Below the pieces are notes generated by a model. The model was given only the letters and a program-made list of their open reading frames with translations, did no database searches and was not told the origin of the DNA. A program made the translations under genes and the position numbers. DNA of 64,000 bases from Shewanella sp. OPT22 (GTDB lineage Bacteria; Pseudomonadota; Gammaproteobacteria; Enterobacterales; Shewanellaceae): assembly GCF_004168585.1 (NCBI RefSeq), contig NZ_PGVH01000029.1, forward strand, positions 242,209-306,208, given 5' to 3'. Shown in pieces: positions 17,744-29,092 of the stretch; position 1 is the stretch's first letter; each line of letters opens with the position of its first letter.

Positions 17744-20152
17744 ATGACCGCCTCAGATGCATCATTAAGTAAAAAAACGACTAAGTTAACCGAAAGTGAT
17801 ATCTACCGTTCTTGCTCGCTTTCTGACTCATTAAAAAATTGTAAAACCACTGCTGACTTACAACCTATCACTGAGATTGTTGGACAAACTCGTGCCCAAA
17901 AAGCGGTTGAGTTTGCTATGGGCATAAAAGAAAAAGGCTACAACATATATGCTATTGGCCAAAACGGCCTAGGTAAACGCACCATGATGCTGCGTTATCT
18001 AAAAAATCTGGAAACTCAATCAAAACTCTATGACTGGTGTTATGTCAGCAATTTTGAAAACCCTCGGAGACCAAAAGTACTCAAGCTTGAGTGCGGCAAA
18101 GGAGAGCCATTTAGCCAAGATATCGAAAAACTAGTCGTCAAGCTGGTTAAATCACTTCCTCTGACTTTTGAAAATGAAATTTATTACAGCCGCACTGAAC
18201 AACTAAAAAAACAATTGGCTGAAAAACAAGAGGCTGAGTTAGCCGATATTTCCGCAAAAGCCAAAGAGCAGCATGTGCAACTCGCCGTCACTACCCAAGG
18301 TGATTATCAGCTCATCGCAATGAATGGTGAAGAGCAGCACACTGAAGAGTCCTATGATGCACTGCAGGAAGAAGAACGAGCTGAAATAGAGAAAATAATT
18401 CGTGATCTTGAATCGGATCTACGAAAAGTCGTACGCACCTTCACGAAGTGGGAAGAGGAATACAACGACAAGCTACAGCAACACACTGAAAAAACAGCGA
18501 AAGACGTTATTGGTCATTTTATAAGGCCACTGACTAGAAAATATAAAAAAGACCATGAAGTTGTAGAGCACCTAAAGGCAATGCAAAAAGATATGATCAC
18601 CAATGTTGATATCTTTTTAGAGCAAACAGAAGAGCAACTCGGGCTCGCTTATGCCACGTTAGACAAAAAGCTGCCAAGACGATATTTAGTCAACGTGCTC
18701 GTTCCACAATCTGATGACCATTTTCCAATTCGAGTAGAAGAGAGTCCAAGTTACCACAGCTTGTTCGGCTACATCGAAAATGCGACGTTTAAAGGCACAG
18801 TGTTTACTGACTTCTCTCTTATTCGAGCTGGTAATCTCCATAAAGCCAATGGCGGGGTGTTACTGATCGATGCGACGAAAGTGCTGGAGCGCCCTTATGT
18901 GTGGGACGGGTTAAAAAGAGCTCTTCGTTCACGAAAATTAGATTTGAGTTCATTGGAACGTGAGGTTTCGCTATCGGGCGTGATATCGCTAGAACCAGAA
19001 CCTATCCCGCTGGACGTAAAAATTGTCATGTTTGGCGATCATCAAACTTATCAATTATTACAACATTATGATCCTGATTTTAGTGAGCTATTCCGAGTAA
19101 CCGCTGACTTTGAAACCAGCATGCCTAGAACTTCTGAAAGTGAAGAGCAATATGCTCGCTTTATTTCTTGTATTGTCAGCGAAAAAAATATGCTCGAATG
19201 TGATATATCTGCTGTTGAGCGTATTGTTGAATACAGTTCTAGACAAGCCGATGATCAAAACAAACTCTCGCTTTACTCAGCTGATGTCGCCAACCTATTG
19301 CGTGAAACAAACTTCGTTGCCCAACAAGAGCAAGCAAAATCGATTCGCGCAGAGCATGTTGAGCAGGCGCTCAGCAATCAAATTCATCGAGTCTCTAAAT
19401 TGCAGGATTTGATGAAAGAAGACTTTCAGTTTGGAAAAACCATCATCGATGTTTCAGGAGCAAAAATTGGACAAGTTAATGCACTAACAGTCGTCTCTAC
19501 TGCGGATCATCGTTTTGGTTTGCCAAGTCGTATCACAGCCAATACGGCTTTCGGACAAGGTGAAGTGTTAGATGTTGAGCATAAAGTACAACTCGGTGGG
19601 CAAATTCACTCTAAGGGAGTACTCATACTCACCTCATACCTAGCTTCTGTATTAGGAAAGTCAGCGGAGATACCGCTGACTACTTACATCACTTTCGAAC
19701 AATCGTATTCGGGTGTTGATGGTGATAGCGCTTCAATGGCTGAGTATTGTGCTGTGTTATCTGCTATCAGTGAAGTTCCACTCAAACAAGATATCGGGAT
19801 TACTGGCTCGATGGATCAATTTGGTGTTGCTCAACCAATCGGTGGCGTTAACGAAAAAATCGAAGGGTTTTATGATATTTGTAAAATAAAAGGGCAAACA
19901 GAATCTCAAGGTGTGATTATTCCGAACAGTAATGTCTGCAACTTAATGTTGAGAAAAGACATTGTTGAAGATGTCAAACAAGGGAAGTTCCATATCTGGG
20001 CGATTGCTCATGTTTCAGATGCCATAGAATTGTTATCTGAAAAGAAAGCTGGAACCCTTAAAAATGATAAATTCACACGAGGTTCAATTTACGAATCCGC
20101 TAGAGTTAAGTTAGATAAACTCAGAAAAGAACATGAGAAGGACGCTCAGTAG
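17744..20152 (+). CDS. Lon-type (S16) AAA+ protease family protein, YcbZ/LonH-like
   Basis: The product is 802 residues. It has an N-terminal AAA-type part with an altered Walker A (GQNGLGKRTMM), a long central helical insertion (about 150-280, charged and coiled-coil-like) and a second AAA half (GGVLLIDATKVL, the Walker B region). A C-terminal Lon peptidase domain follows. Catalytic Ser662 lies in GDSASMAE and Lys705 in NEKIEGF, 43 residues apart, as in E. coli Lon. These soluble non-classical Lon proteins degrade unknown substrates. A good Shine-Dalgarno (aggaagg) precedes ATG 17744. The gene is single and convergent with the next small gene. Confidence 0.92.
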   Translation: MTASDASLSKKTTKLTESDIYRSCSLSDSLKNCKTTADLQPITEIVGQTRAQKAVEFAMGIKEKGYNIYAIGQNGLGKRTMMLRYLKNLETQSKLYDWCYVSNFENPRRPKVLKLECGKGEPFSQDIEKLVVKLVKSLPLTFENEIYYSRTEQLKKQLAEKQEAELADISAKAKEQHVQLAVTTQGDYQLIAMNGEEQHTEESYDALQEEERAEIEKIIRDLESDLRKVVRTFTKWEEEYNDKLQQHTEKTAKDVIGHFIRPLTRKYKKDHEVVEHLKAMQKDMITNVDIFLEQTEEQLGLAYATLDKKLPRRYLVNVLVPQSDDHFPIRVEESPSYHSLFGYIENATFKGTVFTDFSLIRAGNLHKANGGVLLIDATKVLERPYVWDGLKRALRSRKLDLSSLEREVSLSGVISLEPEPIPLDVKIVMFGDHQTYQLLQHYDPDFSELFRVTADFETSMPRTSESEEQYARFISCIVSEKNMLECDISAVERIVEYSSRQADDQNKLSLYSADVANLLRETNFVAQQEQAKSIRAEHVEQALSNQIHRVSKLQDLMKEDFQFGKTIIDVSGAKIGQVNALTVVSTADHRFGLPSRITANTAFGQGEVLDVEHKVQLGGQIHSKGVLILTSYLASVLGKSAEIPLTTYITFEQSYSGVDGDSASMAEYCAVLSAISEVPLKQDIGITGSMDQFGVAQPIGGVNEKIEGFYDICKIKGQTESQGVIIPNSNVCNLMLRKDIVEDVKQGKFHIWAIAHVSDAIELLSEKKAGTLKNDKFTRGSIYESARVKLDKLRKEHEKDAQ

Positions 20153-20174
20153 TCGCCCTAAAAAATAGTGTAGT

Positions 20175-20204
20175 GAATGAGTAATTTCGTTTAGTTACTC
20201 ATTC
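20175..20204. terminator. Hairpin between convergent lon-like gene and TIGR02922-like gene
   Basis: gaatgagtaa (20175-20184) pairs with ttactcattc (20195-20204) around a 10-nt loop just after the lon-like stop, overlapping the 3' end of the opposite gene. No clear T tract; function inferred from position. Confidence 0.5.
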
Positions 20205-20437
20205 GCTGCAGTTTCTACTGCTCTATCACCCAGTGCATTTAAGACTTTGCAATCACCCTCTAAAATAGCAACGATTGACTTATGTTGTCTAAAGCATTGA
20301 GGGATAATTACACGACCATTACGTCCAACAGACAAATCACGAAGCACTTCACTTCGCATTAATAGACCTACTGGTGCATCATAGAAGAGTACCGTCACTG
20401 TTTTAGTACTAATTACAGTAGCTACTTGAGATTTCAT
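20195..20437 (-). CDS. Small TIGR02922/DUF2375-like protein
   Basis: The product is 80 residues. The core TVTVLFYDAPVGLLMRSEVL and GRVIIPQCFRQHKSIVAILE match what I recall of the small TIGR02922 family found in Colwellia and Shewanella. No biochemical function is known. The start at 20437 gives 10 extra N-terminal residues; an aagaaat-like purine stretch lies upstream. It stands between two plus-strand genes and is transcribed alone. The family call is from memory of the sequence, so moderate. Confidence 0.7.
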   Translation of the reverse strand: MKSQVATVISTKTVTVLFYDAPVGLLMRSEVLRDLSVGRNGRVIIPQCFRQHKSIVAILEGDCKVLNALGDRAVETAANE

Positions 20438-20734
20438 CTTAATTTCTCGATAAATTGTAAACCTACATAACTAGTTATAGCTCACTCAGAAAGTTTTGAG
20501 CAATTGTAATTAAAATGTTTTATTTTTGTAACATTGAACCAGCCCGAAATTAATTTTATATCGCTAAATTCACATGCATATAAGCACGATTTGTGAAATG
20601 ACAAGTCCCCCCATTCAAGAAACAATGTTGGGAAATACTTCAAATTCCCTAATATCAATTTAAACAGGCTCTTGGGTTTTCATCTAATCCTGTTAAAATC
20701 AATCAGAATTTTTGTCACAAGATTAGAGATTAAG
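20438..20734. other. Intergenic region upstream of the YebC-like gene
   Basis: About 300 bp of AT-rich DNA between the divergent TIGR02922-like and yebC-like genes. It must hold both promoters, but I see no strong consensus box, repeat or RNA. No credible ORF. Confidence 0.5.
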
Positions 20735-21460
20735 ATGGGAAGAGCGTATCAAAACCGTAAAGAGTCAATGGCTAAAACAGCTGGTATGAAAACTCGGATT
20801 TATTCTCGTTACGGTAAAGAAATCTACGTTTGTGCGAAAAATGGTGGTGTAGAACCTGATGGCAACTTAGCCCTGCGTCACTTGATTGCAAAAGCAAAAA
20901 AAGACCAAGTTCCAGCTCATGTAATTGATAAAGCACTTGATAAAGCCAAAGGTGGCGGTGGTGAAGACTATGAAGTCGCTCGCTACGAAGGCTTTGGTCC
21001 AAACAATTGCATGCTTATTGTTGACTGCTTAACTGACAACGTAAAACGTACTTACACCGAAGTTCGCCAAGCATTCGTTAAAAATGATGCCAAACTTGGT
21101 GGTCCTGGTACTTGTGCACACATGTTTGATCATGCCGCTGCATTTGTATTTGAAGGTGACGATGAAGATGCGGTATTAGAAACATTAATGATGGCTGATG
21201 TTGATGTAACCGATGTTGAGTTAGAAGATGGATTAATCAGTGTTTACGCGCCTCATACTGAATTCAATAATACTCGAACTGCACTCACAGACGCATACCC
21301 TGATATTGACTTTAAAGTTGATCATATCTCTTGGTTACCACAAACAATGACAGAGATTACAGACGCAGAAGAAGTTGAGCAATTTGATAAATTAATTGCA
21401 GCACTTGAAGATTGTGACGACGTACAAAATGTTTATCACAACGCCGAAATTCAAGATTAA
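20735..21460 (+). CDS. YebC/PmpR family protein, YeeN-type
   Basis: The product is 241 residues from ATG at 20735 ([19 protein letters not shown]), the standard YebC start; upstream in-frame codons to 20672 are unlikely to be used. It carries [13 protein letters not shown] and [20 protein letters not shown]. It resembles the YeeN branch more than canonical YebC, with the C-terminal [13 protein letters not shown] shared. YebC-family proteins have been described as transcriptional regulators and more recently as translation factors that relieve proline-rich stalling. A bidirectional terminator separates it from the convergent tyrS. Confidence 0.92.
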   Translation: MGRAYQNRKESMAKTAGMKTRIYSRYGKEIYVCAKNGGVEPDGNLALRHLIAKAKKDQVPAHVIDKALDKAKGGGGEDYEVARYEGFGPNNCMLIVDCLTDNVKRTYTEVRQAFVKNDAKLGGPGTCAHMFDHAAAFVFEGDDEDAVLETLMMADVDVTDVELEDGLISVYAPHTEFNNTRTALTDAYPDIDFKVDHISWLPQTMTEITDAEEVEQFDKLIAALEDCDDVQNVYHNAEIQD

Positions 21461-21524
21461 TATTGAGCCTATGCTCTGCGCAAGCAAAGTTCGTTAGTAC
21501 TCAATGTTGTTTTAATGAAGATAT

Positions 21525-21556
21525 AAAAATGGCGCTCATGATTGAGCGCCATTTTT
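21525..21556. terminator. Bidirectional terminator between yebC-like gene and tyrS
   Basis: aaaatggcgctca (21526-21538) pairs with tgagcgccatttt (21543-21555), loop of 4, with A-run on the left and T-run on the right. This suits termination from both directions between convergent genes. Confidence 0.9.
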
Positions 21557-21574
21557 ATTTGTAGGAGTATGACT

Positions 21575-22771
21575 TTACTTAAGTGTTACTTTAGCAAATT
21601 TACGCTTACCTACTTGGAAAACACCAACAGTGCCAGCTTCAAAAACTTGCTTAGCATCTACCAGTTTTTCACCTTCTAATTTTGCGGCGCCCTGTTTAAC
21701 CATTCGCATAGCTTCAGATGTTGATGCAACGAGACCAGCTTCTTTTAACAAATTAGCTAAACCTATCCCCTCACCTGCATCGATATCCATTTCTGGCACA
21801 TCATCTGGAATTGCGCCTTTTTGGAAGCGATTGATGAACTCTTGATGAGCCGCTTCAGCTGCGGCTTCATCATGGAAGCGAGCAATAATCTCTTTTGCCA
21901 AGGCTATTTTAATATCTCTAGGGTTTGCACCATCAGCAACTTGTTGCTCAAACGCTTCGATTTCTTCTAATGGACGGAAAGATAATAATTCAAAATAGCG
22001 CCACATTAACTCATCAGAAATTGACATGATCTTGCCGAACATCTCACCTGCAGGTTCGCTAATACCAATATAGTTATTAGCTGACTTAGACATTTTCTTA
22101 ACACCATCTAAACCTTCAAGCAGTGGCATCATAACAACGGTTTGAGGTGTTTGACCTTCAGATTTTTGTAGCTCACGACCCATTAATAGGTTGAATTTTT
22201 GATCTGTACCACCAAGCTCAACATCTGCTTCCAATGCTACAGAATCCCAACCTTGTAACAGTGGGTACATGAATTCATGAATAGCGATAGGTTGACCAGA
22301 ACCGTAACGCTTTTTAAAGTCATCACGTTCTAACATACGCGCCACAGTCTGATTTGACGCTAACTTAATCATGCCTGCTGCACCTAGCGGCTCTAACCAG
22401 CTAGAGTTAAATTCGATACGAGTTCGAGCAGGATCTAAAATTTTGAAAACTTGTTCTTTATAGGTCTCAGCATTGCGCATCACATCGTCTTTGGTTAATG
22501 GTGGACGAGTGCTATTTTTACCGGTCGGATCTCCAACCATGCCTGTGAAATCACCAATTAAGAAGATCACTTCATGACCAAGCTCTTGAAATGCACGCAG
22601 CTTATTTAAAATTACCGTATGACCTAAGTGAATATCAGGTGCGGTAGGATCTGCCCCTAATTTTATTTTAAGTGGACGTCCTAATTTTAATTTTTCAATT
22701 AAATCAGCTTCTAGCAATATCTCATCTGTACCACGTTTTATTTCAGCTAAAGCTTTATCTAAATCAGCCAT
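21575..22771 (-). CDS. tyrS: Tyrosyl-tRNA synthetase
   Basis: The product is 398 residues. The class I signatures are DIHLGH (His48-His51, the HIGH motif) and KMSKS (226-230). A C-terminal S4 RNA-binding domain covers about residues 335-398 ([20 protein letters not shown]). It charges tRNA-Tyr with tyrosine. The length and motif context fit the TyrS2 type of many gammaproteobacteria. It is divergent from the M23 peptidase gene, the usual tyrS-mepM-anmK neighbourhood. Confidence 0.97.
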   Translation of the reverse strand: MADLDKALAEIKRGTDEILLEADLIEKLKLGRPLKIKLGADPTAPDIHLGHTVILNKLRAFQELGHEVIFLIGDFTGMVGDPTGKNSTRPPLTKDDVMRNAETYKEQVFKILDPARTRIEFNSSWLEPLGAAGMIKLASNQTVARMLERDDFKKRYGSGQPIAIHEFMYPLLQGWDSVALEADVELGGTDQKFNLLMGRELQKSEGQTPQTVVMMPLLEGLDGVKKMSKSANNYIGISEPAGEMFGKIMSISDELMWRYFELLSFRPLEEIEAFEQQVADGANPRDIKIALAKEIIARFHDEAAAEAAHQEFINRFQKGAIPDDVPEMDIDAGEGIGLANLLKEAGLVASTSEAMRMVKQGAAKLEGEKLVDAKQVFEAGTVGVFQVGKRKFAKVTLK

Positions 22772-22911
22772 TGCCTATGCGACCTCGTTATAATTAGGAA
22801 CTGTGCCTAAATCTCAAAATTTGAAGGTTGTAATGTTACTTGTTAGCCAGAACAATTGAAAGCGTGTAAACTTGGTTGTAATAGAGATATTGCAATTTGG
22901 TATCAGGGTCG

Positions 22912-24285
22912 ATGTTAAGAGTTGTCACATTATTTAAATTATTACCAAAAACACACAAAATTATTCTAAGTGTATTGACTGTAGTCTCTCTTATTATTGT
23001 GATGTTACCTTCTGAAGATGCACAAGCGTCTAGACAGACTGTGGAAAATCAATACCAACCGAATAAACGCTATACGGTACCTTTGGCATTTCGTACGCCA
23101 GAGCCACCTCAGCTCAATCGAGCATCATTAAATGCTCCCCCCTCAATAACGAAAGATATTGAAAGCATCACTGCGCCTAAGCCTGAGAAGAAACAAGAAA
23201 TCGCTAACATAGAAACCTTTAAGGTTCGTTCTGGAGACACGCTTGCAAAACTGTTTCATCGTGCAGGCTTAACTTCACGTGATGTTTATGAAGTTTCTCG
23301 ACTGCCTTTAGCAAAAAAGAATTTATTAAAATTAATTCCTGGCGAAACCATTGAGCTTACCAAGGATTCACAAGGCGACTTTATCAATCTCACTTATCAA
23401 ATGGACCCAATTACATCACTTGAGATTTCTCATAATGGTGATAATTATAAAGAACAGGTTCATAAGAAACAGGTTAATGTTCGTAAAAGCTTCACTGCGG
23501 CCACAATCACCAGTAATTTTTGGAATGCTGGCGTAGATGCAGGTTTAACCGCTAACCAAATTATGCAGCTAGCAACCTTATTTGGTTGGGATGTCGACTT
23601 CGCCCTCGACATTCGTGAAGGTGATAATTTCGCACTCATTTTCGAACAAAAATTTACTGACGGTGAATTCTTAGAAAACGGTAATATTCTTGCCGCAGAG
23701 TTTACGAACCAGGGAGATCGTTACACTGCAATTCGTCACTCAGACGGTGAGTATTTTTCAGATGAAGGCCGCAGTATGCGTAAAGCATTTTTGCGCTCAC
23801 CAGTAGACTTTAACCGTGTAAGCTCTAACTTTAACCCTCGACGTCTGCACCCTGTTACAGGTCGCGTAAAACCTCACCGTGGCGTGGATTATGTTGCAAA
23901 AGTCGGTACCCCAATTAAAGCCGCAGGCCGTGGAAAAGTCATTGCCTCAAGTTACAATAAATACAATGGTCATTATGTATTCATTAAGCATAATGATACT
24001 TATACGACTAAGTATTTACACCTTAAGAAACGTAAGGTCAGAAAAGGGCAATCTGTTAAACAGGGTCAAATAGTTGGAACATTGGGAAGCACTGGCCGTG
24101 TTACTGGACCGCATCTTCATTATGAGTTCATTGTAAATGGAGTGCACAGAAACCCTAGGACTGTTAAGCTGCCAAAATCTAACCCTATTGCTAAGAAACA
24201 AAAACACGTGTTTTTAGCGCATAGTTCAAACATCATGGCAGAACTTGAGCATAAAAAACAACTACACTTAGCAGGCACAATCTAA
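22912..24285 (+). CDS. mepM: M23 peptidoglycan DD-metalloendopeptidase (MepM/YebA-like)
   Basis: The product is 457 residues from ATG 22912 (cagggtcg upstream); the TTG at 22897 is rejected. A single N-terminal membrane anchor (about 12-35) is followed by a LysM/OapA-like region ([17 protein letters not shown]) and then the LytM/M23 domain: [15 protein letters not shown] for the first Zn ligands and GPHLHYEF for the last. MepM cleaves D-Ala-mDAP cross-links so that the wall can expand. It sits between divergent tyrS and anmK, 19 bp before the latter, and is probably co-transcribed with anmK. Confidence 0.94.
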   Translation: MLRVVTLFKLLPKTHKIILSVLTVVSLIIVMLPSEDAQASRQTVENQYQPNKRYTVPLAFRTPEPPQLNRASLNAPPSITKDIESITAPKPEKKQEIANIETFKVRSGDTLAKLFHRAGLTSRDVYEVSRLPLAKKNLLKLIPGETIELTKDSQGDFINLTYQMDPITSLEISHNGDNYKEQVHKKQVNVRKSFTAATITSNFWNAGVDAGLTANQIMQLATLFGWDVDFALDIREGDNFALIFEQKFTDGEFLENGNILAAEFTNQGDRYTAIRHSDGEYFSDEGRSMRKAFLRSPVDFNRVSSNFNPRRLHPVTGRVKPHRGVDYVAKVGTPIKAAGRGKVIASSYNKYNGHYVFIKHNDTYTTKYLHLKKRKVRKGQSVKQGQIVGTLGSTGRVTGPHLHYEFIVNGVHRNPRTVKLPKSNPIAKKQKHVFLAHSSNIMAELEHKKQLHLAGTI

Positions 24286-24304
24286 AGGCAGTAACTTAAC
24301 AATT

Positions 24305-25414
24305 ATGTCCAAGAATTATTATATCGGCGTAATGTCAGGAACAAGCATGGATGGTATCGACTCTGTGCTTGTTGATTTTTCCTCTGGAAACCCACAATTA
24401 ATTGAAACTTACACTGAAGAAATCCCTTCCCACCTTTTTAAAGGCCTTCAACGACTCAGCCAGCCGAGTAATGATGAAATTAATCGACTAGGACGTTTAG
24501 ACCGTCAAGTTGGGCAAGCCTTCGCAAAGTCAGTAAATGGCCTTTTAAAAAAAGCTGACGTTCCGACATCAGATATCATTGCGATTGGCAGCCACGGCCA
24601 AACCGTGCGACACATGCCGAACCTCGAAGTAGCTTTTACGACCCAAATAGGTGATCCGAATACCATCGCCGTTGAGACGGATATTGATGTTATCGCTGAC
24701 TTTCGTCGCAAAGATGTTGCCCTTGGCGGTCAAGGCGCCCCTCTTGTTCCAGCCTTTCACCAGCAAATGTTCTCTAAAGCAACAACCGATCGCATCATCT
24801 TAAACATTGGTGGTATCGCAAACATCACTTACTTACCGCAAGATGAGCAACCTGTTTTAGGCTTCGACACTGGCCCTGGGAATGCACTTGTGGATGCTTG
24901 GATTCAGCAGTCACTAGAAGAACCTTATGACAATAATGGACAGCTGGCAGCATCAGGCTCTACTGACGAAAAGCTATTGAAGCACTTACTGTCTCATACT
25001 TATTTCTCTCAGCCCTACCCTAAAAGCACAGGCAAAGAACTATTCAGTCAAAACTGGTTAGAACAACAGATAAGTGAGTATTCACACTTATCTGTTGCAG
25101 ATATTCAATCAACATTGCTTGATTTAACTTGCCATAGTATTGCCAATGACATTTTGAAACTTTCTCAATCAGGAGAACTTTTTGTTTGTGGTGGCGGTGC
25201 CAAAAATACAGAATTGATGAAACGTTTAAAGGCATTACTCCCAACTTATACAGTTGAGACTACGAGTTTATTAGGTGTTGACCCACAATGGGTTGAAGCG
25301 ATTGCTTTTGCTTGGCTTGCTTATCGCTTTGAACATCATTTACCGGCAAATCTACCTGAAGTAACAGGAGCCAGTCGAGAAGCCATTTTAGGTGCTCGAT
25401 TTCCTGCAAAATAA
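24305..25414 (+). CDS. anmK: Anhydro-N-acetylmuramic acid kinase
   Basis: The product is 369 residues and has the sugar-kinase/ASKHA features of Anm[14 protein letters not shown] near the N-terminus, [23 protein letters not shown] and [14 protein letters not shown]. It phosphorylates and opens 1,6-anhydroMurNAc released from the wall, giving MurNAc-6-P for recycling. Its place right after a peptidoglycan endopeptidase fits a wall-turnover unit. The length is normal. Confidence 0.97.
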   Translation: MSKNYYIGVMSGTSMDGIDSVLVDFSSGNPQLIETYTEEIPSHLFKGLQRLSQPSNDEINRLGRLDRQVGQAFAKSVNGLLKKADVPTSDIIAIGSHGQTVRHMPNLEVAFTTQIGDPNTIAVETDIDVIADFRRKDVALGGQGAPLVPAFHQQMFSKATTDRIILNIGGIANITYLPQDEQPVLGFDTGPGNALVDAWIQQSLEEPYDNNGQLAASGSTDEKLLKHLLSHTYFSQPYPKSTGKELFSQNWLEQQISEYSHLSVADIQSTLLDLTCHSIANDILKLSQSGELFVCGGGAKNTELMKRLKALLPTYTVETTSLLGVDPQWVEAIAFAWLAYRFEHHLPANLPEVTGASREAILGARFPAK

Positions 25415-25452
25415 ATGTGTCTATAGGGAAGTAAATACTGCCCTATATCATT

Positions 25453-28167
25453 TTAAATTCGTTTTCTTCGAATCAAAAGAATTAATACCAAACTGATAAA
25501 ACTTAAGCTTCCTCCTCCAGAACTACCTGATTCCTCAAAATCATCACCCTCCGGCACTTGCTGAACAACTACATTGATTGAAACTTCGGCTTCACTGCTT
25601 TCACCATTTGCATCCGTAGCAACAACTGAAAACACAAGTACACCATTTTGATTTGGTGCGACAAATTGTGCTTCCTGAGTACTCGCATTATTCAGCGTTA
25701 CACTGGTACCGCTAACTTGCTTCCACTGATAAGAAATACTATCACCATCTGCATCAGTCGCTGTGGCAGTTAATGTTACCGTCTCTGAAGCGTTAACATC
25801 GCGATTGTCACCGGCAGAAACTACTGGAGCTTTGTTCACGCTGTCATTATCAGATATTGTGACAACTAACTCATTTGCAGCGAGAGCACTACCATCTGCG
25901 CTCGTCAATTGAACAGTGAAGGTCTCATTATCTTCAACTTCACTATCATCAATTAACTTAATTGGAATTGGTTTAGCGTCCGAATCACCATCTTGCCAGA
26001 CCAATTCACCTGAAATTTCTTCTAAATCATTTCCAACTTCAGCTGTCCCACTAGCAACGTGGTAATTCACTTTGACTGTGCCAGATGTTCCACCTGAGCG
26101 TAAAACATTTACTGAAGCATCTTGCACATTCTCAGAAAAAGTTACTGAAGTTTGCTCGAAAGCCAACGTACCGGGTCTCGGTGCATTTTCACCAAACTTC
26201 ACGATGTGATAAGTTGGTGAGACTATTGAAGCCCCTCCTCTTGGGTCATGTAGCTTAACAAATGCTTGGCGTTCTATATCCTTATCAGCATTTAACGTAA
26301 CTAACTCTATCGTTTTAGGTGCATTGTCATTAGATGTCCATGTCAAACGACCAGAGATTGGCTGATAATCAATGCCAAGCTCGGTATTCCCGTCTACCAC
26401 TTCATAAGCAACGCTGACTTCACCTGAACCTTGTGGACGTTGAACAGAAATAGAGATTGTATCTCCAGGATTCCCTCGACTTTCTGATTCACTGAAAGAA
26501 ATGGAACCTTGAATTTGGCTATGGGTTTTATCACGAAGGACATATAAACCACTATTGATATCACTCGCTAGAATTAACCCTGATGGTAAATAAGGGTAGA
26601 CACCCCACACACCATTAAATGCATTGCCATCAGAGGCTGGAAACGTATCGAAATATCCCAGCTCTGAAGGTGAAGAAGGGTCACTAATGTCTAAAATCGT
26701 AACCCCACGTTGATAGTTTGACATGTAATATCGATTACCACGAACAAAGCCATTATGATCAATGGCTTTTGTTGGCCCAGACCATGTTTTAACCAGTTGA
26801 GGAGCCTGCAAGTTATCGACGTTGAATACTCGTAATGTTGTATTTAAACCGTGGCGTTGTTCATCAAGCTCATCGTGGACAAATACGTATCGTTTATCTT
26901 CACTCCACCAACCCGAATGCACGTACTCAGCATTGGTATAAGTCGTATTAGACAGTTCATCGGGAGCTGCCTGCTCAGAGATATTCCACAAGCGCATTTC
27001 ATCTTCATTAAAATCGAGCAATACGGTACAAATTGACGTTTGGCAACTACTCTGTGCCCTACTGTCAGTTACAACCATAGATGAAGCATCATGAGCATAA
27101 TCAGAACGTGTAGACCCAGTATGATTAAACTCGGCCCCTAGGGCGGCAGGATTTGTTAAGTGGTAACTACGAAATGCGCCACCCCCAATATTCTGACCGA
27201 CCAAATGCAAAGACGGAGCTAATCCTGTCAGTGCTGAGTTGGTCGTGTAATCCACGTTACTAATATAAACATTATGAGCACTTGTGCTTGCATTATCCGT
27301 AGCGACTTTTGAAATAGCATCTGGTAAATCACTCAAATCAATAATATGAACATTATCGGCGCCCTCTGAGGTGACATATGCGTGTGCTTTCCAACGCAAC
27401 GCTTCGGAATCAAACCACTGATAGACTTTTATGTCTCGCCACGTCGTTCTTGTTCCGCCGATGAATCCTACCTCAGCGGGATTTTCAGGATCAGATAGAT
27501 TAATGACAGATGTACCATTATTGAACCCCATAATGGCGTATTCAGTACCAGTATTAAGATCTACATGCCCCCAAATATCATTGCCCGAACTAGGTAATTT
27601 TGAAAAGTCGCCCAGTGCCATATGAGCTACTAAATCAATATTGTTACAGCTGAAGTTACCTGCTGTACCGTTGGTACATTCAGTTGCCGGTTGGCTTCGC
27701 TCTAGCGCCTTATTTTGTTCAAGTTTTTGAGACAACTCAACTCCATACTGAGCAATACCATCATTGAGAATTTTAAATCCCCTTGACTCTAAACCTGAAA
27801 CGAATGCTTGCGGTATGCCTGTCAATAAAGTCGGATTATGCTGCGGTGCTTGAGCTAAAAAATGGTCAAATTTATTGTAGCCTCCTAAAACGGGGACCAA
27901 ATCGCTAGTCAGAAGAAAGACATCTTCTGAATTTTTAAAATCGTACTGCCCACCAGACACTAATACTCTATCGCCTTTATTGGCATGTTTGACCGCATAC
28001 GCTATGGTTTCACAAGGTCTTAGAGGATTATCACAACGTCCGATATTTTTGCCCGATGTGGAAACAAATCGAGCTTTATCATGCTCTGCATGAGCCAAAA
28101 CTCTATCGAGAGGTGCCATTGCTGCCGTTGCAGCAATAAAGAATATAACTGCATTCCGTAATTTCAT
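25453..28167 (-). CDS. Choice-of-anchor B family protein with Calx-beta, PKD-like and GlyGly-CTERM domains
   Basis: The product is 904 residues: signal peptide (ending near RVLAHA), then a region like the choice-of-anchor B beta-propeller with LVIVD-type repeats (INLSDPENPAEVGFIGG, then ILDISDPSSPSELGYF) to about residue 530. Two Calx-beta-like segments follow (about 550-780), then a PKD/cadherin-like domain (TATATDADGDSISYQWKQ). The C-terminus GSSGGGSLSFISLVLILLI plus RRKR is a GlyGly-CTERM sorting signal, cut by rhombosortase, so the protein is probably displayed or released via type II secretion. It is divergent from mbnP; copper or redox ties are inferred from the neighbours only. Confidence 0.88.
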   Translation of the reverse strand: MKLRNAVIFFIAATAAMAPLDRVLAHAEHDKARFVSTSGKNIGRCDNPLRPCETIAYAVKHANKGDRVLVSGGQYDFKNSEDVFLLTSDLVPVLGGYNKFDHFLAQAPQHNPTLLTGIPQAFVSGLESRGFKILNDGIAQYGVELSQKLEQNKALERSQPATECTNGTAGNFSCNNIDLVAHMALGDFSKLPSSGNDIWGHVDLNTGTEYAIMGFNNGTSVINLSDPENPAEVGFIGGTRTTWRDIKVYQWFDSEALRWKAHAYVTSEGADNVHIIDLSDLPDAISKVATDNASTSAHNVYISNVDYTTNSALTGLAPSLHLVGQNIGGGAFRSYHLTNPAALGAEFNHTGSTRSDYAHDASSMVVTDSRAQSSCQTSICTVLLDFNEDEMRLWNISEQAAPDELSNTTYTNAEYVHSGWWSEDKRYVFVHDELDEQRHGLNTTLRVFNVDNLQAPQLVKTWSGPTKAIDHNGFVRGNRYYMSNYQRGVTILDISDPSSPSELGYFDTFPASDGNAFNGVWGVYPYLPSGLILASDINSGLYVLRDKTHSQIQGSISFSESESRGNPGDTISISVQRPQGSGEVSVAYEVVDGNTELGIDYQPISGRLTWTSNDNAPKTIELVTLNADKDIERQAFVKLHDPRGGASIVSPTYHIVKFGENAPRPGTLAFEQTSVTFSENVQDASVNVLRSGGTSGTVKVNYHVASGTAEVGNDLEEISGELVWQDGDSDAKPIPIKLIDDSEVEDNETFTVQLTSADGSALAANELVVTISDNDSVNKAPVVSAGDNRDVNASETVTLTATATDADGDSISYQWKQVSGTSVTLNNASTQEAQFVAPNQNGVLVFSVVATDANGESSEAEVSINVVVQQVPEGDDFEESGSSGGGSLSFISLVLILLIRRKRI

Positions 28168-28291
28168 TTGTAGCTCCTAGCTGCTCCGAACTTAAATTAC
28201 TCCCCACGACATTTAGGCTCGTGCATTTCTTAATTTTTATTTGTAGAATCGGCAATATAACAAATAACAAATAACAAACAAAATAATAACA

Positions 28292-29092
28292 ATGATGCCA
28301 TTTTCATTTTTAGTTAAAGATGCTGTTTCAATAAAACACAAGATCAAAAAATGTTTGTTAGTTGGAACTGCTATTCTCATGTCTAGTTGTGGAAGTTCAG
28401 AGCAGGTTCAACAAATTAATATCATTCTAAAATATGGCGCATCGAAACTTAAATGCGATGTTCCAATAAACAAGCATTCTGACTTCCAACTTGAACAGCT
28501 CCAGTTTTTTCTATCGAACTTTAGTGTTAATGGTGACCCCTTAAACCTCAAAAAGACGAAAAATCAAAGTTCAACGATAGCTTTATTGAGTAAACTCTGT
28601 CATAGCGAGTCACCAGATAATTTAACGCTTTTGTTATCAAACAAAATTAGTAAGGGTAAATTACGCTTTGATTTGGGCGTACCTTTTACTGAAAACCATA
28701 AAAACCCGCTAACTCAAGACAGCCCTTTGAATCAAAGTGATATGTTTTGGAATTGGCAACTGGGCCACAAGTTTCTTCGATTAGATCTGAGAAATAATAA
28801 CCCAGTAAATCGCCACACAGGTTGGCACTTCCACTTAGGTTCAACCGGATGTAAATCCGCGAGTGTTATGAGAAGCCCTTCTCAAAGATGTACCCAACCC
28901 AACCGTTTTACTTATGAAGTAGATTTAACAAGTAATACACTGATTCTCGATTTAAAGCCTCTTCTCGATACAGTGTTGAGCAAACAAGAGTTTCACTCTC
29001 AATCCTGCATGTCCGAATCTCAAAACATCGTTTGTCTGATGTTACTTAAAACGCTAAGAACAAATTCAATTTGGCGGGGGGATCAGAGATGA
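28292..29092 (+). CDS. mbnP: MbnP-like periplasmic lipoprotein, kynurenine-type copper protein
   Basis: The product is 266 residues with a lipobox (LMSSC, Cys33) after a long signal region. MbnP hallmarks are visible: DMFWNWQLGHKFLRLD (Trp153, Trp155) and HTGWHFHLGSTGC (Trp178, His179, His181, Cys187). In studied MbnP proteins one Trp is oxidised to kynurenine by the partner MbnH and helps to bind copper. The stop codon overlaps the start of the di-heme gene (ATGA), so the two are translationally coupled. The Shine-Dalgarno is poor at ATG 28292, so the start is uncertain. Despite the name, no methanobactin genes are nearby. Confidence 0.88.
   Translation: MMPFSFLVKDAVSIKHKIKKCLLVGTAILMSSCGSSEQVQQINIILKYGASKLKCDVPINKHSDFQLEQLQFFLSNFSVNGDPLNLKKTKNQSSTIALLSKLCHSESPDNLTLLLSNKISKGKLRFDLGVPFTENHKNPLTQDSPLNQSDMFWNWQLGHKFLRLDLRNNNPVNRHTGWHFHLGSTGCKSASVMRSPSQRCTQPNRFTYEVDLTSNTLILDLKPLLDTVLSKQEFHSQSCMSESQNIVCLMLLKTLRTNSIWRGDQR

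Noticed and set aside
28168..28291. Short caaataa-type direct repeats upstream of mbnP
   Set aside because: Only a few imperfect copies in very AT-rich DNA; too simple to call an operator.
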